This document shows positions 8,475 to 17,279 of a stretch of 64,000 nt of DNA, in pieces. The translations under genes and the position numbers were made by a program. The stretch comes from Anaerosolibacter sp. (GTDB taxonomy: Bacteria; Bacillota; Clostridia; Peptostreptococcales; Thermotaleaceae): the NCBI RefSeq assembly GCF_029240175.1, contig NZ_JARBTM010000020.1, positions 1-64,000 of the forward strand, read 5' to 3'. The notes under the pieces are model-generated. The model was not told where the DNA came from. It saw only the letters and a program-made list of their open reading frames with translations, and did not search any database. Each line of letters begins with the position of its first letter. Position 1 is the stretch's first letter.

Positions 8475-8744
8475 TTAAAATCCTGCTGTTATAATAAAAT
8501 CTGCGCCCCACCAATCCTCTTCATAATCAATTTCCAAGTGGGAAACAAATTTTGCTTCTTCTTTGTCCATCATAAAGTGCAAATTGTCTACTTGATATAA
8601 AAAGTCACTGTCCTTAGGTTCATCCTGAACCATTTGGTAGGTAATACCTGCTCAGGTCTTTATCTTTGGAAAGATTCGCAGCCTTTGCCCTTCAAATTTC
8701 TCCATGAGCTGTTTCTTTGCAATATCTGTAATCATAAACTCCAT
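8475..8744 (-). CDS. HesB/IscA-like selenoprotein (in-frame UGA = Sec31)
   Basis: 89 codons with one in-frame TGA at codon 31 (8652-8654). Reading through gives ...RIFPKIKT-U-AGITYQMVQDEPKDSDFLY..., then ...HLEIDYEEDWWGADFIITAGF, the pattern of short HesB/IscA-like proteins, where the Sec position is normally the conserved Cys before xGI. HesB-like selenoproteins are known in anaerobic Firmicutes. A hairpin with loop AGGAT lies 20 nt after the TGA (bSECIS). The ATG at 8744 follows GAAGGTG. The protein would be redox-active or Fe-S related in the cytoplasm. It is the first gene of an operon with the cupin and has a CRP/FNR-type promoter. Ordinary gene callers would miss or truncate it. Confidence 0.9.
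8617..8654 (-). promoter_or_regulatory. UGA codon and bacterial SECIS hairpin
   Basis: The UGA at 8654-8652 is followed after 20 nt by GGTTC-AGGAT-GAACC (8631-8617): a perfect 5-bp stem with a five-base loop containing GG. Distance and exposed loop G fit the loose rules for bacterial SECIS elements, and the loop is identical to that of the second selenoprotein gene at 55042-55058. Confidence 0.8.
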
Positions 8745-8831
8745 GGAATCACCTTCTTTCACCATCCTAAAAATAATATTTCCTTTTCTCTGCTGTTTTA
8801 TTGAAAAATCTACTTTATTTCTACTGATATT

Positions 8832-8874
8832 ATTCTATCGAAGTTTAATGCTGCACGATGTGATTCAAATCAAA
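8832..8874 (-). promoter_or_regulatory. hesB-Sec/cupin promoter with CRP/FNR-family site
   Basis: On the minus strand: TTTGATTTGAATCACA (8859-8874), then -10 TAGAAT (8832-8837). The spacing is identical to that at the fprA and FNT-asr promoters. Predicted start of transcription near 8825, 80 nt before the start codon. Confidence 0.6.
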
Positions 8875-8902
8875 GAAATGGAAAAAAATATATAAGATTT
8901 TT

Positions 8903-8937
8903 TAAATAAACAAGCCAGTCCTTACGGACTGACTTGC
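8903..8937 (-). terminator. Terminator of the HtrA gene
   Basis: Stem CAAGTCAGTCC/GGACTGGCTTG (8911-8935; one G-T wobble) with a GTAA loop, followed on the minus strand by TTTATTT. Confidence 0.85.
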
Positions 8938-8942
8938 AGCAT

Positions 8943-10214
8943 TTAATAATTATTCGGCACTTTCTCTAATATCACGTTTATGGACTTATTCTCTCCATTT
9001 CGCATAACCTTTAAGTCTACCTTATCTCCAGCACGATACTGGTACAATTGTCTAACGAGCTGCCCCATGGTCCCAATCTCCTGATCATCTATTCCGACAA
9101 TAACGTCACCAACGCTGAGTCCTGCCTTAGACGCTGGAGAGTCCTTAGTGATCTCCACTACATATACCCCTTTGTCTGCCGCTAGCTCTGTACCCGTAGC
9201 ATTTTCAAAGGTATCCACATTGACTCCCTTGATACCCACATATACCTTGCTGAATTCACCCTTTTCAATAAACTGGTCTACGATAGGTTTGGCTAAATTG
9301 ATGGGAATAGCAAACCCCAAACCTTCTCCCGACTGAATTTTAGCGGTGTTTATACCGATGACTTCGCCTTTCCCATTGAGCAGAGGACCGCCGCTATTAC
9401 CTGGGTTAATGGATGCATCGGTTTGAATCAGGTTCTCTATGGTTTCATTGGCACTGATATCAATATTCCGTTCCAACCCACTAATAATTCCTGATGTAAC
9501 TGTCCTTTCAAATTGCATGCCTAATGGATTCCCAATAGCAATAGCCGTCTCTCCCACCTCAATGTTATCAGAATTTCCTAGTTCTGCCGGTGTTACATTT
9601 ACGCCATCTACTTTGATGACAGCTAAATCCAATGAAGGATCATTCCATAGAATCTTGGCTTCCTTGTTGGTACCATCATTAAATACCACATTGACCCGTT
9701 CTACACTGCCATTGTTCACCACATGGGCATTGGTCAATATATAGCCTCTATGGTCCACTACTACCCCTGTGCCTACGCCCTGGGATTTTCTAGCACCAAA
9801 GAAAAGATCTCGCTGCGTAGTTTCCGTCGTAATCCCCACCACCGAAGGCATGGCTTTCTTCGCCACAGCAGAAATTAAAGATGTTGTACTTTGAGGTTCT
9901 ACATTAATCACCTGCTGTACGTCCCTGCCAAAATAATTATCAGGATAGGGCAGCAGCTTTCCAAAAATATATACTGGGAAAATGTAGCTGGATAACATAC
10001 CTCCAATCAATGCCGAAATCAAAGCCGTGGTGCCCAGCTTCCAATTGAATCCTCTTTTCTTTCTATGATTTTTCTCTGGCTCCAACAGCGTACATGCTTT
10101 TTCATCGATTTTATCAGTTTCTATGGGTTCAATCATCTCTAGCTCTTCCACCATCTCAACTGTCTCTTCTATATTTTCTGCATGCAATGGATTGTGTTCT
10201 TCCTCAAATCTCAT
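8943..10214 (-). CDS. HtrA/DegP-like membrane-anchored serine protease
   Basis: 423 aa: acidic cytoplasmic N-terminus (1-50), one TM segment (about 62-85), trypsin-like domain with catalytic triad H164 (TNAHVV), D196 (SLDLAVI) and S274 (NPGNSGGPL), and one C-terminal PDZ domain (about 325-420, containing KAGLSVGDVIVGIDD). It degrades or refolds misfolded proteins outside the membrane. Start chosen at ATG 10214, because GGAGGAGG lies just upstream; a TTG at 10232 overlaps that site. Single gene with its own terminator; no adjacent two-component pair on its strand. Confidence 0.95.
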   Translation of the reverse strand: MRFEEEHNPLHAENIEETVEMVEELEMIEPIETDKIDEKACTLLEPEKNHRKKRGFNWKLGTTALISALIGGMLSSYIFPVYIFGKLLPYPDNYFGRDVQQVINVEPQSTTSLISAVAKKAMPSVVGITTETTQRDLFFGARKSQGVGTGVVVDHRGYILTNAHVVNNGSVERVNVVFNDGTNKEAKILWNDPSLDLAVIKVDGVNVTPAELGNSDNIEVGETAIAIGNPLGMQFERTVTSGIISGLERNIDISANETIENLIQTDASINPGNSGGPLLNGKGEVIGINTAKIQSGEGLGFAIPINLAKPIVDQFIEKGEFSKVYVGIKGVNVDTFENATGTELAADKGVYVVEITKDSPASKAGLSVGDVIVGIDDQEIGTMGQLVRQLYQYRAGDKVDLKVMRNGENKSINVILEKVPNNY

Positions 10215-10446
10215 TTTCGTTACCTCCTCCAATAATATAGTTTTATTATAGAAGCAGGTTATGACGGGAATATGAATAAACTATGAACAAAATCATTTTG
10301 TCTTTAAAATAAAAAAATTATTATGGGAAAATCTTCCCATCTGGTCTTGTCAAAAAAAGAAGGAATTAAGGGAATTTTGTCAAATTTCTATAGTCACTAT
10401 ACTTTTTGCTTTCATTAAATTTAAATATATTTTTAGGAGAACGATT

Positions 10447-12249
10447 ATGCATCGATTAAATTCAAAGAACATTACCATGAAAATATTTATTTTTTCCTTG
10501 TCTATCAGTATTTTACTCACTACAGCCCTCGTGACCATTTCCTATTATTTGACCGAAGACCTTACCTTTGATCTGGTTCATGATAACAGTTCAAAAAACA
10601 TTCAAGCCCATGGAGAGTCTGTCAGTCATTGGATCGATAAACAAATCACCATTATGAAAACCTATGCCAGCGGCCCTACCCTTCGCAGTATGGACTGGAA
10701 TAAGATTGAGCCCTATCTAAGGAATGAGGCTTTGGAAAGCCAAGGATTATATAACCAGTTTTTTTTGGCTGATCCTTCCGGAAATTATCATACCACAGGA
10801 AAACGAGATGCGGGCTCTCTTAATGACCGTGACTATTTCCATCAGGTGATGGATGGAAAATCCGTGTTTACCTCTCCATTGGTTTCAAAAACCTTGGGTC
10901 ATTTTACATACATTGTGGCAGTCCCCATATGGAATGAAGGACAAGAAATCATTGGTCTTTTGGGCGCCAGCATTGATTTCTCTACCTTGAATTCTTATAT
11001 AAATACATTCCGGGTAAACCATAAATCTTCTTATTCTTATATTATTGATAAAGAAGGTACCGTGATTGCCCATCCTGACACAGAGTATATTACAAAATTA
11101 AACATTACAATTCCCTCTGAAGTCATACCTCTGGAGTTTTCTAAAAATGCGTGGCAAATTATACAAAATTCTGAAGGCTACATCGATTATACATTTAAAG
11201 ATGTAAAAACCTATGCCTATTATAAGAAAATCCCCTATACCGATGGTTGGACCTTGGTGACAAGGATACCCTTTGACTACTTATATGGGCCTATTAAAGA
11301 AAAAAATATGCGCCTCTTTATTTGGGGTACTCTGGCAACAATGATCATAGGATTTCTCTCCCTCTTTATAGGAATGCTGGTTTCCAAGCCCTTGGTTCAC
11401 TTGAAAAGAACTGCTGAGGAAAATGAAGCACTATTAGAAAAAACCCTTCGCCACGATCAGTATAAAACAGAGTTTTTTTCTAACATATCCCATGAACTGA
11501 AAACACCTTTGAATATCATCTTTGGAAATATTCAGCTGATGGAGTTGATGAACACCCAGAAAAATCATGATCAAGAGAACTTTAAGTGTACCAAGTACTT
11601 GGGTGTGATGAAGCAGAATTGTTACCGTCTCATGCGATTAATCGACAACCTGATTGATATCACACGGATTGATGCTGGGTACATCAAGGTAAATCTTGAG
11701 AATAATAATATTGTAGAGATCGTGGAAGAGATTACACTCTCCACCGTTGGATATATTGAGAACAAAGGAAAAGTGTTGGAATTTGATACAGATACGGAAG
11801 AAAAAATCATGGCCTGTGATCCAGATAAAATTGAACGAATCATGCTGAATCTTATTTCCAATGCTGTGAAGTTTACAAACCCCGGTGATCTCATCCAGGT
11901 TAGGGTTGCTGATGAAAATGATCATGTGTTCATTCGTGTCAGGGATACAGGGGTCGGTATTCCAATGGAAAAACAACAGCAGATTTTTGAAAGATTTGCC
12001 CAGGTGGAGAGTTCCTTGAATAAAGGTCATGAGGGCAGCGGTATCGGTCTTTCCTTGGTAAAATCTCTTGTGGAAATGCACGGTGGTACGATTCATGTGG
12101 AAAGCCAGGTTGGGCAAGGAACTGAATTTATTGTCAAGCTGCCTGTTGAACAGGTTCCTTCTGATGGTAATACCTCAGGTAATGTTGTCATTGCTACCCA
12201 AAGCAAGGTAGAACGTATCCATATCGAATTTTCCGATATCTATTCGTAA
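10447..12249 (+). CDS. Orphan sensor histidine kinase with extracellular Cache domain
   Basis: 600 aa: TM1 (about 12-34), a dCache-like extracellular sensor (about 38-285), TM2 (about 290-312), HisKA with phospho-accepting H349 (FFSNISHELKTPLN), N box (MLNLISNAVKF), G1 (DTGVGIP) and G2 (GSGIGLSLVKS). There is no HAMP domain and no adjacent response regulator. The last residues, KVERIHIEFSDIYS, are almost identical to the end of the kinase at 44875-46788, and the kinase cores are also closely alike. Orphan kinases of this sort in clostridia often act on Spo0A; that target is an inference. Start ATG follows TAGGAG. Ends at a bidirectional terminator. Confidence 0.9.
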   Translation: MHRLNSKNITMKIFIFSLSISILLTTALVTISYYLTEDLTFDLVHDNSSKNIQAHGESVSHWIDKQITIMKTYASGPTLRSMDWNKIEPYLRNEALESQGLYNQFFLADPSGNYHTTGKRDAGSLNDRDYFHQVMDGKSVFTSPLVSKTLGHFTYIVAVPIWNEGQEIIGLLGASIDFSTLNSYINTFRVNHKSSYSYIIDKEGTVIAHPDTEYITKLNITIPSEVIPLEFSKNAWQIIQNSEGYIDYTFKDVKTYAYYKKIPYTDGWTLVTRIPFDYLYGPIKEKNMRLFIWGTLATMIIGFLSLFIGMLVSKPLVHLKRTAEENEALLEKTLRHDQYKTEFFSNISHELKTPLNIIFGNIQLMELMNTQKNHDQENFKCTKYLGVMKQNCYRLMRLIDNLIDITRIDAGYIKVNLENNNIVEIVEEITLSTVGYIENKGKVLEFDTDTEEKIMACDPDKIERIMLNLISNAVKFTNPGDLIQVRVADENDHVFIRVRDTGVGIPMEKQQQIFERFAQVESSLNKGHEGSGIGLSLVKSLVEMHGGTIHVESQVGQGTEFIVKLPVEQVPSDGNTSGNVVIATQSKVERIHIEFSDIYS

Positions 12250-12263
12250 TAATCAGTGTCAAC

Positions 12264-12302
12264 ATAAAACCTCTAGGGTGATCATACCCTAGAGGTTTTA
12301 TT
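12264..12302. terminator. Bidirectional terminator
   Basis: Stem AAAACCTCTAGGGT/ACCCTAGAGGTTTT followed by ATT, shared by the two convergent histidine kinase genes; it overlaps the stop of the minus-strand gene. Confidence 0.92.
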
Positions 12303-13713
12303 GCTTCTCACTCAAGGTTAAGCTAAATCGAAAAATTGTACCTTTTCCTAACTCGCTTTCCACTTGAATCTGCTCCCCATGCCTTTCTATGATTTGCTTA
12401 GCGATATGTAAGCCTAATCCTGTACCTTCCTTGTTTCTGTTTCTTGCTTTGTCTACCTTGTAAAATTTATTCCAAATCACTTGTTGTTCTTCTTTAGATA
12501 TCCCTATGCCATTATCCTTTATATCAATCCAGGCTTTGTCACTCTTTTCTTGCACTCTTATACCAATGCTGCCGCCTTCATCCACAAACTTCATAGCATT
12601 TTCAATGAGATTAGATAGCACCTGCTCTATTCCATCCCGGTCAGCCAAAACAATGAGGGTATCCTGCCTAAAGTCCAGATTCATTTCAATTTTTCTCCGC
12701 TCAATTTCCTCTTCATACTTTAACAGTGTTCTTCGTATGAGTTCATTGATATCAAAATGCTCAGGATGAATAGGATAGGCATTTGATTCCATTCTCTGGA
12801 CATCCAATAGATTCGATATTAATTTCCCCAATCGTGTGGTTTCTTTCAAGATAATCTGAAGATATTTTGGCTGATCATCCGCCTCCACCGTTCCATCCAC
12901 AATCCCTTGGACAAATCCTTTCATCAGGGTAAGGGGGGATCTCAGCTCATGGGCAACGGCTGAGATAAAGTTCCTCCGATTCTCTTCCATTTTTTCCAGC
13001 TGTTCAGCCATATTATTGAAGGTGTGGGTTACTCTTCCAATTTCATCCTCTGTATAGACATCTACTCTTTGAGAAAAGTCTCCCAAGGCCAGCTTTTTGG
13101 CAGCTTGATCCATGGATTGCAACGGCTGGGAGAGCTTCTTTGAAAGAAAATATATCACAATAGCAGAAATTATAAAGGATATGCCCATGGTAGCCCATAT
13201 AATCTTATGCACCTCTTGAATGGTGTTGGTGATTTCATAGAGGGGTGAATGCATAATAATTGCATTTTCTACCTGACCATTCACCAAGATGGGCATCCCT
13301 ACGGTTAACATAGGGGTTTGCCAAGTTCCTTGAAATGTACCCTTTTTTACAATAATCCTTCCCTTTAAAACATCCACCATTTCTTTTGCCGTGATCTGCT
13401 TCCCAATCCATTCCTTTTCATTACTGGATACTCCATAGATATAACCTCTCTTATCAAGGATCCAGATTCTCGTATTTAGAAATCGCTCCACGGACTGGAG
13501 CTCCAAGTCCAAACGTTCCTTTGTAATATAATGATTCATGTAGTCAATCACCAAATCATTGATCTTTGCGCCTTCTTCCAAAAGAAGTTTCTCATGTCGG
13601 TCAAAAAAATAATTTCCCAAGAGCTGGGAAAATAGCAATCCTAATAATAGGAAGCTTCCGATGATGATTCCAAAGTATGTGGCCATTAGTTTCTTAAAAA
13701 CTGTGTTAAGCAC
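12298..13713 (-). CDS. Two-component sensor histidine kinase with HAMP
   Basis: 471 aa: TM1 (about 11-33), extracytoplasmic domain (about 35-170), TM2 (about 171-191), HAMP (192-244), HisKA with H255 (SAVAHELRSPLTL), N box (LSNLIENAMKF), G1 (DNGIGIS) and G2 (GTGLGLHIAKQ). Architecture is that of the ResE/WalK-like class. The start overlaps the end of the response regulator gene by 8 nt, so the pair is translationally coupled. The signal sensed is unknown; its neighbours (HtrA on one side, a lytic transglycosylase on the other) hint at envelope stress, but this is weak context. Confidence 0.92.
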   Translation of the reverse strand: MLNTVFKKLMATYFGIIIGSFLLLGLLFSQLLGNYFFDRHEKLLLEEGAKINDLVIDYMNHYITKERLDLELQSVERFLNTRIWILDKRGYIYGVSSNEKEWIGKQITAKEMVDVLKGRIIVKKGTFQGTWQTPMLTVGMPILVNGQVENAIIMHSPLYEITNTIQEVHKIIWATMGISFIISAIVIYFLSKKLSQPLQSMDQAAKKLALGDFSQRVDVYTEDEIGRVTHTFNNMAEQLEKMEENRRNFISAVAHELRSPLTLMKGFVQGIVDGTVEADDQPKYLQIILKETTRLGKLISNLLDVQRMESNAYPIHPEHFDINELIRRTLLKYEEEIERRKIEMNLDFRQDTLIVLADRDGIEQVLSNLIENAMKFVDEGGSIGIRVQEKSDKAWIDIKDNGIGISKEEQQVIWNKFYKVDKARNRNKEGTGLGLHIAKQIIERHGEQIQVESELGKGTIFRFSLTLSEKQ

Positions 13714-14398
13714 CCTCTATCACCTCGAACTTGTAACCTACACCCCAAACCGTCTTGATCTGATACTGTTCTTCCACAGGCACCAGTTTTTCTCTGAGTC
13801 GTTTAATATGTACGTCTATGGTACGGTTATCCCCTTCATAATCAAAACCCCATATTTCCTCAATCAGTTGTTCCCGGGTAAATACTCTGTTTTGATTTTT
13901 CACTAAAAAATATAGTAGTTCCATCTCTTTCGGCGGAAGTTCATGGACCTGGTTTTGTATCCGAATCTTATATCCTTCTCGATCTACCATGAAGCTGGGA
14001 AATATGATTTGCTGCGCCCCCTGACTTTTTCGGTAATATCGTCTTAGAACAGCATCTACCCTTGCCATCAGTTCCCTTGGCTCAAAGGGTTTTACGATAT
14101 AATCGTCAGCCCCAATTTTTAATCCCAATACCTTATCGAAGGTATCATCCTTCGCTGTCAGCATGATAATGGGAATATCACTCATCTTTTTCAATTCCCG
14201 ACAAACATCCCATCCATCCATTTTGGGGAGCATAATATCCAAAATCACCATATGGGGGGCCTCTTCCTTCACAGTCTCTACAGCCCTCAGTCCATCATGG
14301 ACCATCACAACATCATAGCCTTCTTTTTTTAAATAAAGGGCAATCAAATCACAGATATGCACATCATCATCGACCACCAAAATTTTCTTTTCCAGCAT
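13706..14398 (-). CDS. OmpR/PhoB-family response regulator
   Basis: 230 aa: receiver domain (about 4-116) with the acidic pocket VVDDD, phosphorylated D54 (VILDIMLP) and the conserved Lys in MLTAKDD, followed by a winged-helix DNA-binding domain (about 130-228, ending DVHIKRLREKL..TVWGVGYKF). Start chosen at ATG 14398 with AAGGGG 10 nt upstream; a GTG at 14431 has no ribosome-binding site. Partner of the overlapping histidine kinase. Targets unknown. Confidence 0.93.
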   Translation of the reverse strand: MLEKKILVVDDDVHICDLIALYLKKEGYDVVMVHDGLRAVETVKEEAPHMVILDIMLPKMDGWDVCRELKKMSDIPIIMLTAKDDTFDKVLGLKIGADDYIVKPFEPRELMARVDAVLRRYYRKSQGAQQIIFPSFMVDREGYKIRIQNQVHELPPKEMELLYFLVKNQNRVFTREQLIEEIWGFDYEGDNRTIDVHIKRLREKLVPVEEQYQIKTVWGVGYKFEVIEGA

Positions 14399-14575
14399 AT
14401 GAATTCTACCCCTTTGCACTCGGGACGACACATAGGTCTTCCCCCACCGATTAAATGAAATATGTAATTCTATATCCTACCTATTTCCCCTAATAGACAC
14501 TCCCTAACCCCGTGTACCGCCCACCGCGCACCGATGATAGGGATATCGCCAAAAATTAATCGCCTATCCTTGCAA

Positions 14576-15430
14576 TTATAAATTTAAATCACGCTCTAGC
14601 GATTCCAGTTCCTCATATTTTTTCATCTTTTCCATCACTTTCTTAGAATATGTAGTCATATAATGCCCTTTTTCTTTATAATAATTTGCAGCTTTATAAT
14701 ATCCTCTGTTATACTCTGTAAAAATCCGATGGTAATCCTCAGGATATGCTTTATACAAGTGCCACAGGTATATGGTTCCTAATGCAATATTATAATCCTC
14801 GTCGAAAATCCGTTTGGGATCATAGCTGATGCCAAATTGTTCTCCGTACTTCTTACAAAGCCAAGCTTCTGTCTCTGGAATAATCTGCATGAGACCCCGA
14901 TCCTCACTGGTTCCCACTGCATCCTTATTAAAACTGCTCTCCTGATCCATAACTGCCAAAACGATTTTTATGGGCATCCCTGTCCGCTGTTCATATTGGA
15001 GTATTTGAGCAATGGCATTATCGGATAATTTTGTCCTATTTTTGATTTCATCCGCTAAGTACTCTCTCTGTTTCTGGGCATCTGCTAAGACCCGATGCTC
15101 TCTCGATGGAAAGATACTTTTCAGTTTTTCACGGATACCCTTGAATACTTCTCTAAATGAAATGACTGTTTCCTCTCTTTTTTCATTTATTGCAGGTTGT
15201 GTGTCTATGGTTTTTCTCTCATTCCTTTTTTTCTCCTCTCGATTCATTACCTTTAGAGGCTCCCTTTTTTCTTGGCTAGTTTCCTTTACCTCGGTTACAA
15301 CCGTACGCTGTTGTTTCTTTAAATATAGACGAATATCCTCTCCAAAATTCCCCATCATCCAAAAAGCAAAAACGATATCCATTACCGCCAGTAGTACGGC
15401 AAAAACGATGTAAGGTTTCCATTTTGTCAT
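14576..15430 (-). CDS. Membrane-anchored lytic transglycosylase (SLT family)
   Basis: 284 aa: short cytoplasmic tail, TM anchor (about 8-27), charged linker (about 35-130) and an SLT domain (about 145-275). The catalytic glutamate is in MDQESSF, followed by SEDRGLMQIIPET and later IFTEYNRGYYKA, all diagnostic. It cleaves peptidoglycan to anhydromuropeptides on the outer side of the membrane. Start ATG follows AAAGAGGAG. It has an unusually long structured upstream region (about 245 nt, with its own strong promoter) that could be its leader or a separate RNA gene. Confidence 0.92.
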   Translation of the reverse strand: MTKWKPYIVFAVLLAVMDIVFAFWMMGNFGEDIRLYLKKQQRTVVTEVKETSQEKREPLKVMNREEKKRNERKTIDTQPAINEKREETVISFREVFKGIREKLKSIFPSREHRVLADAQKQREYLADEIKNRTKLSDNAIAQILQYEQRTGMPIKIVLAVMDQESSFNKDAVGTSEDRGLMQIIPETEAWLCKKYGEQFGISYDPKRIFDEDYNIALGTIYLWHLYKAYPEDYHRIFTEYNRGYYKAANYYKEKGHYMTTYSKKVMEKMKKYEELESLERDLNL

Positions 15431-15461
15431 ATCTTCTCCTCTTTATATCAACTAAGACTCA

Positions 15462-15677
15462 GTTCAGATGGAGTTTGCACCCGCCGCGGGCACAGGTAAC
15501 TCCACCTGAACGCCAAATCGTGTTATCCAGGGGCTGTACAACTCTTGTCTCCCGCTTGTATAAGCAGGGATCATAAATCTTTGATTTATTGATCATCGCT
15601 TACACAGCGTGCAAGCCTTAGAGTTGTTAGCCATCGGATAAAGGAATCTATGTCTTTCACGGGCTTAAACCTTTAAT
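15462..15677 (-). ncRNA. Candidate structured RNA or long structured leader
   Basis: About 216 nt on the minus strand, starting just after a consensus promoter. Helices from outside in: GCCCGTG with CACG..GGC, TTATCC/GGATAA, GGCT..ACAACTCT with AGAGTTGT..AGCC, then three inner hairpins: GCTTGCAC/GTGTAAGC, GATCAATAAATC/GATTTATGATC and GCTT/AAGC inside CCC/GGG. A separate long hairpin follows, GTTCAGGTGGAGTT with AACTCCATCTGAAC (15462-15511). The first inner hairpin contains a G-U pair on this strand but an A-C clash on the other, which supports minus-strand transcription. No U-tract follows, so it may read into the transglycosylase gene 31 nt on. No coding frame fits. Family not identified; an Rfam search would decide. 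Confidence 0.6.
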
Positions 15678-15683
15678 ATCTGT

Positions 15684-15712
15684 ATTATAATCACTGCTCC
15701 CTTAAAAATCAA
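15684..15712 (-). promoter_or_regulatory. Strong sigma-A promoter for the structured RNA
   Basis: On the minus strand: TTGATT (15707-15712), 17-nt spacer, perfect TATAAT (15684-15689). Predicted start near 15677, just before the first helix of the structured RNA. Confidence 0.8.
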
Positions 15713-15866
15713 TGTGATTATTCCGTGAAAAAAAAATCTCGGTAATTATTCCCTTATTTACTTTCATAAAAATTTCTATGTTATAATATATATCGAAACA
15801 ATTTCTTACTTTATACAATAAAAGCGATATCCACTAGATCAATAAATATACGAGGAGTAATGCTAA

Positions 15867-17015
15867 ATGCGTCTTATACCAATTAATTGCATAAAAGAAG
15901 GCAGTACTTTAGCTCAGGCTCTTTATGATAAAGATGGTCGCATCCTTCTTCATAAGGGTGTGGAATTGAACGAGGGCCTATTAAAAAAAGTAGAAGAAAA
16001 TGGAATAAACATGATTTATATAAATGATGGATACAGCGATAATGAGATCGAGGATATTATTGAACCAAAAATCCGAATCGCTGCCGTCAATGCCTTGCGT
16101 GAAACCTTTACATCCTTTGAAAAGAGCAACCAGGAGTCAAAAGGAAAAGTAAACTCCTTGAAAGAAAGACAAATGCTGAAACAACGGGATGATTACTTCC
16201 AAAACCTGAACAAGCTTGCCAAAAACATTGTGGATGAAATATCTTCGGCAAAAAATGTGTTGGTAAGCTTGGTAGATATCAAGAGCATGGATAACTACAC
16301 CTATGAGCATTCTGTCAATGTGACGGTACTATCCTTGGTTTTGGGTGCTGAACTGAGATTGAGCAAGAATGATTTGTATGACCTAGGTATTGGTGCCATG
16401 CTCCACGATATTGGCAAAGCTTTTCTACCCAAAGAAATCCTGCTCAAAAAAGGAAAGCTTACTGACGAAGAATATGCGGTTGCTAAGGAACATACGACGA
16501 GAGGCTATAACTATTTAAAAGAGTTATACAGCATTCCAGGGCCCGCTCGAATTATTGCCCTTCAACATCATGAAAAAGTGGATGGCACAGGATATCCCAG
16601 CGGCCTGACGGGGAATAAACTAAGCAAATTGGCCAAGATTATTGCCATTACGGATACCTATGATGCCATGACCTCAGACAAGCCCTATAAGAAGGCTGTA
16701 TCCCCTCAGGAAGCCATCGAATACATCATGGGCAGCGCTGGAACCCATTTTGATTTTGAAATTGCCCAGACCTTTGTCCGCAAGGTTGTGCCCTATCCTG
16801 TAGGAACATTGGTCCGTTTAAGCAATGGGGATTACGGCGTTGTTGAGGAAGTTGTTCCAAACTTTCCCCTACGGCCCAAAGTAAAGGTGATTCGCCAAAC
16901 GGCTGTTAGTGTTGAAATGCTGCAAATAGATCTGTTAAAGGAAACCAATCTCGTCATCGAAGGCATTCAGTATGAAACACCTGATTTGTCCGTACAAACA
17001 TATCTTAAGAAATAG
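15867..17015 (+). CDS. HD-GYP domain protein (cyclic-di-GMP phosphodiesterase)
   Basis: 382 aa: N-terminal DUF3391-like region (about 1-110), HD-GYP domain (about 135-310) with HDIGK (HD pair near 180) and HHEKVDGTGYPSGL, then a C-terminal beta-rich extension of about 70 residues. HD-GYP enzymes hydrolyse cyclic-di-GMP. Cytoplasmic, no TM. Ribosome-binding site GAGGAG. It is relevant here because the Tad pilus operon at 28 kb is controlled by a cyclic-di-GMP riboswitch. Monocistronic, ending in a shared terminator. Confidence 0.93.
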   Translation: MRLIPINCIKEGSTLAQALYDKDGRILLHKGVELNEGLLKKVEENGINMIYINDGYSDNEIEDIIEPKIRIAAVNALRETFTSFEKSNQESKGKVNSLKERQMLKQRDDYFQNLNKLAKNIVDEISSAKNVLVSLVDIKSMDNYTYEHSVNVTVLSLVLGAELRLSKNDLYDLGIGAMLHDIGKAFLPKEILLKKGKLTDEEYAVAKEHTTRGYNYLKELYSIPGPARIIALQHHEKVDGTGYPSGLTGNKLSKLAKIIAITDTYDAMTSDKPYKKAVSPQEAIEYIMGSAGTHFDFEIAQTFVRKVVPYPVGTLVRLSNGDYGVVEEVVPNFPLRPKVKVIRQTAVSVEMLQIDLLKETNLVIEGIQYETPDLSVQTYLKK

Positions 17016-17029
17016 ACCCATATGTCTAT

Positions 17030-17077
17030 AATATAAATAAAACTTCCATGGTTTCCCATGGAAGTTTTATTTATATT
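17030..17077. terminator. Bidirectional terminator
   Basis: Very long stem, ATATAAATAAAACTTCCATGG and its complement around a TTTC loop; it overlaps the stop codon of the minus-strand Spo0E-like gene. Confidence 0.93.
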
Positions 17078-17279
17078 ATAACAACACACTTAGGGTTTTG
17101 CTAATGTTGCTGAGCTTCTCTTTCGTTGTTTCCTTGTTATATTCATTCAATAGCTTATCCAGCTTTTGACTGATATCAATTACCTGCGGAGAAAGGAGGT
17201 CGCCCTGTCTTTGGATTCGCCTATGCATTACTTTCCTTAGCCGTTCTATAGACACTGCCAATTCCTCGAGCTTTGTCAT
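17076..17279 (-). CDS. Spo0E-like aspartyl-phosphate phosphatase
   Basis: 67-aa helical hairpin protein with the family signature SQKLDKLLNEY at about 46-56. Spo0E-like proteins dephosphorylate the response regulator Spo0A and so restrain sporulation. Start chosen at ATG 17279, which follows GGGAGG at 7 nt; the frame extends upstream without a better start. It marks the organism as a spore former. Confidence 0.85.
   Translation of the reverse strand: MTKLEELAVSIERLRKVMHRRIQRQGDLLSPQVIDISQKLDKLLNEYNKETTKEKLSNISKTLSVLL

Noticed and set aside
8652-8654. UGA as a simple nonsense mutation making the HesB-like gene a pseudogene
   Set aside because: The frame continues with family-like sequence, the UGA replaces the conserved Cys, a SECIS-like hairpin follows, and the downstream gene is coupled to the true stop.
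8704-8895. 63-codon plus-strand frame
   Set aside because: Overlaps the start and promoter of the HesB-like selenoprotein gene on the other strand and has no ribosome-binding site.
15431-15866. Cyclic-di-GMP riboswitch in front of the HD-GYP gene
   Set aside because: None of the GEMM-I conserved blocks are present; the structure found is read better on the minus strand.
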